Below are positions 57,166 through 64,000 of a stretch of 64,000 nucleotides of DNA, piece after piece. Location of the stretch: NCBI GenBank assembly GCA_001600455.1, contig BCKC01000012.1:806001-870000 (forward strand). The letters run 5' to 3'. The position numbers and the translations under genes were made by a program. The notes beneath the pieces were generated by a model, which saw nothing but the letters and a program-made list of their open reading frames with translations, was not told the DNA's origin and did no database searches. The DNA is from Endocalyx cinctus. Lineage: Eukaryota; Ascomycota; Sordariomycetes; Amphisphaeriales; Apiosporaceae. Each line of letters starts with the position of its first letter. Positions within the stretch are counted from its first letter, which is position 1.

Positions 57166-57465
57166 TCAAAGCCCACTCTTGATTGACCCCACCTGAGCCA
57201 AAAATTCTGAACTGAAAGGGTAGTCAATATATCCCCTTGGTGACCCGAATAGATAGAAAGTATCGCGATCATACTTAGTCAGTGGGATGCCTTCCTTAAT
57301 CCGGAATACGAGGTCCGAGGTCGAGATGAAGTATCTACCAAACGCAACCACGATATCGTAGTCCTTAAGTCTCGCATCAACCGACTCGAACGCGGACTCG
57401 GATGTGTAGCCGGCCGCGAGGACGATAGGGCTATGATTATCCCACAACTTGACGGAGTGGGCCAC
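57166..57465 (-). pseudogene. old yellow enzyme (NADPH dehydrogenase) C-terminal fragment
   Basis: A minus-strand frame reads AAGYTSESAFESVDARLKDY, VVAFGRYFISTSDLVFRIK, GIPLTKYDRDTFYLF and GYIDYPFSSEFLA. This is the conserved C-terminal quarter of OYE-family flavin reductases, including the GRYFI phosphate/flavin loop. The N-terminal barrel with the FMN and substrate residues is absent, so it cannot be functional. It abuts a transposase fragment. Confidence 0.8.
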
Positions 57466-57509
57466 ATAGCCCTTGGGTTGTTTAAGTTTTTCTCCGAGAT
57501 AATATCGGC

Positions 57510-57690
57510 TCCAGTAGCCTCCTCTTCAATGGCCTTAACATGTTTCCCAAAGAGAAGTGATTTGGCCGAAAGATTAATTGTATGCCCAAAACATCGCCCG
57601 CGGCGTTTCTTACCATCAAACCCAAGCAGATTGCCAAGTTCCTCAACTGCTATGTCGTTATTGCTTGCATTGTCAAGGACAAAGTAGCCG
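57510..57690 (-). mobile_element. hAT-type transposase fragment
   Basis: The reading frame contains GYFVLDNASNNDIAVEEL, LLGFDGKKRRGRCFGHTINL and SAKSLLF, the DNASNND...RCFxHxxNL region of fungal hAT transposases. Only about 60 residues remain, without DDE context, BED finger or dimerisation region, and no terminal inverted repeats were identified. Confidence 0.75.
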
Positions 57691-57800
57691 ACGCGATCTT
57701 CGTTGAAGGAGAGGAGCGCGTCGGCACCATCAGCAAAAGGCCGTCGTAGCATCGGCCTCCCAGTGACTCGTAAAGGTAGAGGATGACGACCACAACATCG

Positions 57801-58060
57801 GAATGTAAGACTGCTGTCCAAGCCGGACCTATAGGAGCCCCAGTTGTAACCCCATGAGAAGTCGGCACCTTCATCCAGAAGGGTCTTTACGAGGCTGGCG
57901 TCATTGTAGGCAGCACCCCGTTTACTAGAACCAGAGTTTATAGTAGCGGTAATGGCGGCAGCAGTTGCGAAGCTGTACGTGCTAGTAGCAGCCATAGCCT
58001 GAACGGCGGCGGGGGTTTCTGCTACCGAGGGAGTGGAGGCAATTACAACTGAAGATGTAG

Positions 58061-58126
<66 letters not shown>

Positions 58127-58442
58127 GGATAGCGATAGGAATTGATGACGAAAGTGGATTGATAAGGGTTATCGAAGTGGTCGAGCTTCCGGCAGGACCA
58201 GTAGTGGGAGTCTCAACGGGAGCAGTACTAGATGTAGAAATGGTAGACGAGCTGATCACGGTTACGGTAGCTAGCCCTTTGCTGGCGGCAACGGTGACTG
58301 TGTAATACTCGGTGACTATTTCCGTGTCGGTTTCAGCATAGATAATACCACTTTCCAGATGCATATGACGGTTGGCATGATCATAACAGGTAGCGACTTC
58401 TCGCTCAGCGCAAAGCACGAGGATGATAATCTTAGAATGCAT
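57801..58442 (-). pseudogene. truncated secreted Thr-rich glucanase-like (GH128/Asl1-type) gene
   Basis: It starts MHSKIIILVLCAEREVATC (signal-like), then a Ser/Thr-rich stalk with a pure poly-Thr run. The opening of a glycosyl-hydrolase catalytic domain follows: SGSSKRGAAYNDASLVKTLL, FSWGYNWGS. The domain stops after about 40 residues, before any catalytic Glu, where the hAT-like sequence begins in the same frame. A TATA-like TTTATATATA lies just upstream of the start (about 58465). The intact relatives are secreted fungal cell-wall beta-glucan hydrolases. Confidence 0.7.
58063..58126. repeat. (GTA)n trinucleotide microsatellite
   Basis: About 21 uninterrupted GTA units. On the minus strand they encode the poly-Thr run of the truncated glucanase-like stalk. 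Likely length-variable between strains. Confidence 0.95.
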
Positions 58443-58849
58443 CTTTAGTGGTAGTTGGGTCGGAGAAGAATATATATAAAGCGTTGTTTTTAGTTGGGTT
58501 GGTTTAGTTTTCTTGTATTCATTAGGTGTGCATAGATCTTTCATTCATACTAGTAATGATACCTACCTCACCGAAGGAACGTATAATTTGAAATTAAATG
58601 ACAGAAAGGACAGGATTTGGGTACGACCCCTTAGTAGGCTACCATACCATAAATGTTTAGTCCAACCAAAGATTCGTATCTAACCGCTACTTAGATACCT
58701 TAGGCCAGATATCACAGTCAGCATTCTAATGGAAACAATGGCTACCCCCCACTCATCCCTTGGCTGCTATTACAAACCCGCCAATACGTTTAACAATACT
58801 GGTCTGGCTAACTCTGTTTAATTAGTCGGTTCGTGGTGGGGTCTTAATT

Positions 58850-61416
58850 TAAGGGTAATAATAAGTTAAGAAGTCTTATTAAGTAAGGTTCACGATATCT
58901 GTAAAAAAAGTTTTAAGGTATTCTATACTAATAGTTTATATTAATACTTAAGTTGGAAGCTAAAGAGCTAAGGTAAAGATTAACTAAATATAATAGGAAA
59001 TTTATTATTAAATATTCGTAAAGTTCTGGCATATTAGTATGCCAAGATTGACGATAATCTATATGATCTATTAATCTAATAGATCATTTAGATTATTAGA
59101 TCAGTAATCACGTGATTAGGGGCCTGGTTAATAAAGCTCCTTAGTTATACTTTAGGTAACTAAGCGTGTTAATATCCTAGGCCTATTGAATGGGCCAACT
59201 TCTGTATTCGTAACATAGTACTTAAAATAAAGTACCGGTACCACCTTTGCGGTACCGATAAAAAACTATAAGGTATAACCTTTATAAATTTTATCCTTTT
59301 AATCGCTTTTTATTTTTAAAACTTTTCGTTGTGGAATTAATATCGGTATTAAATAAAACGAGGGCTTAGTTTAGCTATAAAACTTTTTAAAATAAGATTT
59401 AATTAGGCTTATAGATTTATTAATATTTTAAATAATAAGGAATTTAAAATATATTTTATAAGTATTATTAATAAATTTATAAGTATTTTAACAAGATTAT
59501 TTATTATTAAAATAATTTAAATATTAATATTACGATTTTTTTATTATTATAATATTGGGGGATTAACTGTTACGCAGCTTCTCGAAGAAGGCCTTTCGTT
59601 AAAAATAATATTTTTATCTTAATTTTTTTTTTTATTTATATATGCTAACCGCCTATAATTAAAGTTAACTATTAACATTTTTATTATAATTTATTTTCTT
59701 TTTAATAATAACTTATTTAATTAATATTAACATTTTTTTATTTCGCTATATTTTTGATATAGTATAGTATGGATGGAACCCATACTATATACTGTACTAG
59801 ATAGATATATAGCTAGCTTGGAAGCGGAGCTTCCAAGCTACTAATATATCATCTTTGACACCCATACTACTTTATATTAATTTTAATCGAAAATAAAATT
59901 ATAAGGTTTTAAGTAAAAAATTGGAATTAGGTTTTTATTATAGTTAATTCGGGCCCTTTTCGCAGTATATTATAATAGCGGAAAAAACTTCCCTCCTTAA
60001 GTATTAATTTCTATTTATAAATATTTTAATTAAAACTTATTGTAAGGTTATCAGGGTATGAGATAGGGACGCTAGGAAAGCTTATGGGTAGAATTATTAT
60101 TGCACTAATCCTTAAAGGTTATGAAGTTATATCCGGGCCTTTTTCCGGTATTTATCACACCAGTCCCGGCCTATATTCGAGCTCGGTTATAATTACAATA
60201 TGTGTGGGTTTTAGTCACGAGACGAACGCCACTAACCCTCGCTACGCTTCGGGTCACCTGACCATTATGTGGCCAGAGGCCGGTTGTCAGGCTGAGCCTT
60301 AGCTCCCAGCCTTACACTTATCTTATTCTAATTTTTTATAGGAATTTTAATAATAATAATAAATAAAATTTTAATACGATTAAAATAAGTTAATAAAAAT
60401 CGCGGTATTAAATACCTTTAACTGATCTTAGGAAACGTTATTAAAATTAAAAATTAACGTAACTTAATTAGCTGTAAATCTTTATTTATTAAATTTTAGA
60501 CCCTTCTTAATTCCTTATAAATTTTATATTACTAAAAACCTGGGAATTTTCCGGTTATAATAATATTTTTTTTATATCGTATATCCTTAATATAAAAATA
60601 AAAAAAAATAAAAAACGGTTTTCTTATATAAAAAGGTAAATTTTCTTCTTTTAATTATTAATAAGTTATTTAATAAAATAAAAAATATTTAAAAACGTAT
60701 AAATTTCCCCCTCGTTCTTTTTTATATAAAAAAATTAAAACGGAAAATTTAAACTTAAAATTTATAATTTAAAAAATAAAAAACTAAATTTTTTTAAAAA
60801 AAAAGTTAAATTTTACTTTTTTAAAAATTAAAAAGGTATATATATTAAGATAAAAAATATTTAAAAAGACTAAAAAATTTTTAATTTTTTTTTATATAAT
60901 ATTTAATTAAAATAAAACTTTTTTATAAAAAATCTATAATTTAAAAAATAAAAAACGAAAAAAATTTAACTTAATATATAAAACCTTTTTTAATCCTTAT
61001 TTTCTTTTAATTAAATCATAAGAATATTTTTTAATTAGATTGTAATATTTGGGGGGAACTAATATAATATATAAAAAACCCTTTCTAACGAAGGGTATAT
61101 AAAAAACCCTTTTTAATAAAAGGCATTAAATAGGTAATTTGGTAATGCGGTTATTAATTAAGTAACCTTTATTGCGAAGTAGTTTTTATCGGCGATACAC
61201 ATATATATTACTTTATATTTTTATAATTAACTTATTATATTTTTTTTTTTTATATTAAAGTTTTATTTTAATTATATATGGTTAATTAAAAGTAATAATT
61301 ATAAAATTAATTAATTTTATTGAAGGGGTTTATTATAATAATTCCTATTAGAATACCACGTTTTTATTTTTTATAGGTGTTAAATTAACCTAAGAATGTC
61401 TTAAGTCTCGAGCAGG
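58850..61416. other. AT-rich, probably RIP-degraded block
   Basis: Overwhelmingly A/T with long TTATTA/TTTTTA words and few CA/TG dinucleotides by eye, as expected after repeat-induced point mutation of old repeats. No gene is supported. A less degraded island (about 60110-60310) keeps GC-rich words such as CCTCGCTACGCTTCGGGTCACC, perhaps a younger or protected repeat fragment. The block ends abruptly at the chromovirus LTR. Confidence 0.7.
59814..59840. repeat. perfect 12-bp hairpin in AT-rich block
   Basis: TAGCTTGGAAGC, a GGA loop, then GCTTCCAAGCTA. It is flanked by AGTATGG/CCATACT inverted words (about 59767-59787) and a further CCCATACTAC at about 59862, suggesting a short palindromic MITE-like element, though ends are not defined. 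Confidence 0.6.
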
Positions 61417-61907
61417 TGTTACGATTAGCAGTTACGGGTACATATATCGAAGGAAATATATAATAATTCCAATTAATAATAAGCTGGATGTCACGATCCG
61501 TACTACCTGACTGGTAATATGGGCCAATGGGGTTGGTGTTCTTAAAGTAAGTAAGTGAAAAACTAATAAGCAGTATGGTATTGGTAAACGTGTGAAGATT
61601 TACTTGTGACTTCAATCAACCTTGTTTAAGGGTTGTACTTAGATTGATAACTGTAGAAGTAATGACTGACTATTTACATAGGAAATGTCCATCCTTATAT
61701 ATCCATTCATTCCTTCTACCAACTTGCTGGCTCCGTGTTGCTCCTGGAGCAGTTCGTAGCTCTCCTTCTTGCTCCCGTAGCAGTCTGTAGCAGTCACGTG
61801 ATTTTCGGTCCGTTGTTGTTCCGTGGAGCTCCACTGATTAGGCTTACTGTCTGGCCTTCTTCTTTTCTGGCCTACTTTCCTGGCCTCTTGTTTGTTGGTT
61901 CGTAACA
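61417..61907 (-). repeat. 3' LTR of the chromovirus
   Basis: 491 bp with terminal inverted TGTTACGA/TCGTAACA. On the minus strand it is directly preceded by the purine tract GGAAGGAGGGGTATGA (61908-61923), the expected plus-strand primer. Its final 70 bp match the solo LTR at 20387-20627. Confidence 0.85.
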
Positions 61908-62024
61908 TCATACCCCTCCTTCCAGGATCTTTGTCCCTAAAGATAAATAGTGAGTGTGTCCCTTGCGTTAAGTCCCTATTGTGATTCCCTTTTCTCTTTC
62001 TTAATTATTCGTGATGCTGACATA

Positions 62025-62633
62025 ATGTCGAGTCGCGTCGAGAAACGTCGTTCCCGTTCGACCCTTGCTCCGTCTACCGCTCGTCACTACGACTTATTGG
62101 CTGCTTTTCGTTCATTTGGTTTTGAGGTCATGCCCTGCGAGCGGTGTTTTCTTCGGCAGGAAAAATGTGTTATGTTGGAAGGGGTGAAGAAATGTCATGG
62201 TTGTACCGAGGCCAAGGTTCGGTGCAGTGGTTCGGGGGTTCCTCTTTCTTCGTTAAATCGTATGCGGTCGGAATACCATCGCCTTGAGGAGAAAGAGTCG
62301 TTGGCCGAGGAGGAGGTCCTTCGTCTTCGTGATCGTCAGCAAGAGATCTTGCGTCGGCATCAGGAGGAGATGGATGAGGCTATTGCGCGTTTAATTCGTT
62401 ATCGAAAGCTGAAGTCTTTTGCTCGGACCAAGGGTGCCGAGTTGGTCGCTCGCGGGCTCCAATCCCTGGAGGAGCTTGACGAGCCGACCGAAGAGTCGGG
62501 GGCGCCTTCTGTCGAACAGGTTCAGTCTCTTGGGTGCGTGGATGTCATAGACTGGGGTGCCCTAGGTCTTGACCTTGGTTTTGCTGGTGATACTGCTTCA
62601 ACAGCCGTTGGGAGTTCTTCAAATGTCCCCTAG
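62025..62633 (+). CDS. antisense ORF in the retrotransposon with Zn2Cys6-like motif and coiled coil
   Basis: 202 aa from ATG 62025, on the strand opposite pol, between the polypurine tract and the pol end, overlapping the last 89 bp of pol. Cysteines are spaced CERCFLRQEKC, then eight residues, then CHGCTEAKVRC, i.e. C-x2-C-x6-C-x8-C-x2-C-x6-C, close to fungal binuclear zinc clusters. A long charged coiled coil follows (EEKESLAEEEVLRLRDRQQE). Similar small Cys-rich/coiled-coil hypothetical proteins are common in fungal genomes and may be retroelement-borne. The function is unknown; possibly an element-encoded DNA-binding or regulatory protein. Confidence 0.65.
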   Translation: MSSRVEKRRSRSTLAPSTARHYDLLAAFRSFGFEVMPCERCFLRQEKCVMLEGVKKCHGCTEAKVRCSGSGVPLSSLNRMRSEYHRLEEKESLAEEEVLRLRDRQQEILRRHQEEMDEAIARLIRYRKLKSFARTKGAELVARGLQSLEELDEPTEESGAPSVEQVQSLGCVDVIDWGALGLDLGFAGDTASTAVGSSSNVP

Positions 62634-64000
62634 GTTCCCAAGTGTTTTCGCTGTGTGGGTATCCTTTCCATTTGATTAGGTATTCGTTGGTTTGCTGATT
62701 GTGCTCTAGTATTTTCTCGACCTCGTATTCTGGTTCGTTGGGTTCGGTTTCGACTTGTTCTTCCAGTTTGGCGTTTTTGGGTGCTGGTTCGAGTAGTGAG
62801 ATATGTACTACTGGGTGGTTACGCATGGTTTTTGGTAGATTTAGTCGATAGGTGACTTCCGAAATAACTTCGTCGATTTTGAATGGTCCAATCTTTTTAA
62901 AGTCGAGTTTCTTGTTTGGTCGTTTTGTTTTGATGTTTGTTGCGTAGAGGTAGACTTTGTCTCCCCTCCGGAGAGTTGGTCCCGCAACTCTCTTTCGGTT
63001 TGCGTATTTCGACATTCTTTCTTGAAGAAATGTGAGTGTTTTCCTTAGCTTTTGCTGTAGGCTGGTGAGCTTCGATACTTCCGTGATAGCTTTCTGAGCG
63101 TTTGCTCCTTCGATGATGGGTCTCTGATTGTCCATCGGGTATCCGTAGTTTGCTTCGAATGGTGATGTCTTCATGTTTTCGTTGGTTGAGCTGTTATAAG
63201 CCATTTCCGCAATTGGTAAGAGTGTTACCCAATTGTCCTGTTGCTCGTTGAGGTAGCAACGGAGGTATTGTTCCAACGTTTGGTTCATTCTTTCGGTCTG
63301 TCCGTCTGTTTGTGGGTGGTAGGCTGTCGAGAGCTTCTGCTTCGTGCCTAATAGTTTCGTGAGGGATGTGAAGAAGTTTGATACAAATAGCTTATCTCGG
63401 TCTGATATAAGTTCCTTTGGAATTCCGTGCTTGCTAACTACATGCTTGTACATCATGTATGCTAGTTCCGCAGCGTCGCTGGATTCCTTATATGGGATGA
63501 AGTATGCGTACTTTGTAAGTCTATCAACAATTACCCAAATACTGTCGTATTTTACGTTCGTCAGTGGTTCTTTTGATAGTGGTAGCTTCGTGATGAAGTC
63601 CCATGCGATTGATTCCCATGCTCGTTCTGGCAATGGTATTGGCTTGAGTAGTCCGTATGGCTTGTGCCTGTTGGTTTTGGCCTTGTTGCATATGTCGCAA
63701 TTCTTAATGACTTCTTGCGTGATTTTCCTCATTTGGGGAAAGTCAAAGTCTTTTTTGATTCTTTCGTACGTCTTGAAGATGCCTTGGTGTCCGTTGAACG
63801 GGTGTTCGTGTATGTATCGGGCAAATCTCTTCCTATCGTCCGTTGCGATATATATTCTGTTGGCTGCTGTCTTCCACCAGCCGTTACGATCTGTCGTGAC
63901 TGGGGGTTGGTCCGGGTTTTCTTGCCATGATTCTCCGGGTTCTGCATTGGTACGGCGTAGGAGTTCGACCCATTCGGTTGAGAGTATGTCCGGTGCTCCT
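62545..64000 (-). CDS. chromovirus pol, integrase and chromodomain (N-terminal part outside window)
   Basis: The frame stays open from the right edge to the stop at 62545. In order: integrase zinc finger (HEHPFNGHQG ... CDICNKAK, HHCC type); catalytic core with Asp in WDFITKLPL, Asp in ISDRDKLF and Glu in GQTERMNQTLE (D-D-E); the GPY/F-like C-terminal region (FKKIGPFKIDEV); and a chromodomain (YEVEKILEHNQQTNEYLIKWKGY ... NTWEP). The chromodomain targets insertion to marked chromatin in chromoviruses. A start methionine at 63732 is not the real start. No stop or frameshift is seen in this part. Confidence 0.93.
   Translation of the reverse strand, partial: GAPDILSTEWVELLRRTNAEPGESWQENPDQPPVTTDRNGWWKTAANRIYIATDDRKRFARYIHEHPFNGHQGIFKTYERIKKDFDFPQMRKITQEVIKNCDICNKAKTNRHKPYGLLKPIPLPERAWESIAWDFITKLPLSKEPLTNVKYDSIWVIVDRLTKYAYFIPYKESSDAAELAYMMYKHVVSKHGIPKELISDRDKLFVSNFFTSLTKLLGTKQKLSTAYHPQTDGQTERMNQTLEQYLRCYLNEQQDNWVTLLPIAEMAYNSSTNENMKTSPFEANYGYPMDNQRPIIEGANAQKAITEVSKLTSLQQKLRKTLTFLQERMSKYANRKRVAGPTLRRGDKVYLYATNIKTKRPNKKLDFKKIGPFKIDEVISEVTYRLNLPKTMRNHPVVHISLLEPAPKNAKLEEQVETEPNEPEYEVEKILEHNQQTNEYLIKWKGYPHSENTWEPRGHLKNSQRLLKQYHQQNQGQDLGHPSL

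Larger units (their letters stand above)
61417..64000 (-). mobile_element. Ty3/gypsy chromovirus, 3' part (runs off right edge)
   Basis: Minus-strand LTR retrotransposon: 3' LTR 61417-61907, polypurine tract 61908-61923, then the end of pol (integrase plus chromodomain). Gag, protease, reverse transcriptase, RNase H and 5' LTR would lie right of the window. Open pol frame and intact LTR ends suggest recent activity. Confidence 0.9.

Noticed and set aside
58033..58305. Plus-strand frame encoding a long poly-Val protein
   Set aside because: It is the complement of the (GTA)n microsatellite in the minus-strand Thr-rich gene; it has no start context or domain.
57279..58544. A single intact 421-aa gene
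   Set aside because: The frame joins a truncated glucanase-like start to a transposase scrap and then out-of-frame OYE-region sequence, so it is a chance or mosaic fusion rather than a normal gene.
63729..63947. Separate minus-strand protein right of the integrase
   Set aside because: It is a shifted frame; the true pol frame stays open through this region and carries the integrase zinc finger.

Overview
The window is nuclear DNA of a filamentous ascomycete (Pezizomycotina). The evidence is many short introns (about 50-130 nt, mostly GTAAGT-type donors), Zn(II)2Cys6 regulators, a PKS-NRPS-type megasynthase end, fungal P450 and terpene-cyclase families, a chromodomain Ty3/gypsy element and a very AT-rich block that looks RIP-degraded. 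No tRNA, rRNA or CRISPR array was found. The sequence alone does not fix the species; gene content would suit a Sordariomycete, but that is inference.

Layout. (1) 1-11.4 kb: the 3' end of an NRPS or PKS-NRPS gene (C-A-T-reductase/cyclase), a Dal5-type MFS transporter, a small Cys-motif protein and an alpha/beta-hydrolase, probably the edge of one biosynthetic cluster. (2) 13.1-24.5 kb: a three-gene island that I read as a regulated cell-death locus. It holds a TPR-like/CHAT caspase-fold protease (minus strand), a 333-aa protein resembling fungal gasdermin-like pore formers, and a metacaspase-like C14 protease. Three copies of one dispersed repeat punctuate the island, and one copy carries a nested solo LTR with a perfect 5-bp target duplication. 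(3) 26-28.4 kb: two poorly known small genes, one DUF3632-like. (4) 29-49.5 kb: a sesquiterpene (aristolochene/eremophilane-type) cluster with two SDRs, an AflR-like regulator, three P450s, a class I terpene cyclase and a secreted BBE-type FAD oxidase. Two of the P450s are intron-matched paralogues. (5) 50.5-51.7 kb: lysine-forming saccharopine dehydrogenase (LYS1), probably the cluster border. (6) 53.5-56.9 kb: a divergent pair of unrecognised proteins, each with a hydrophobic hairpin and long predicted helices. (7) 57-58.5 kb: a graveyard of three unrelated gene fragments (glucanase-like, hAT transposase, old yellow enzyme). (8) 58.9-61.4 kb: an AT-rich degraded block. (9) 61.4-64 kb: the 3' end of a minus-strand chromovirus with LTR, polypurine tract, integrase and chromodomain, plus an antisense ORF encoding a Zn2Cys6-like motif.

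How the genes fit together. The terpene cyclase would make the bicyclic hydrocarbon, and the P450s, SDRs and FAD oxidase would decorate it under the local regulator. In the cell-death island the caspase-fold proteins are candidate activators of the gasdermin-like protein. Intron-exon models were built by eye; where stated, exon lengths sum to a multiple of three and motifs join correctly, but no expression data were available.
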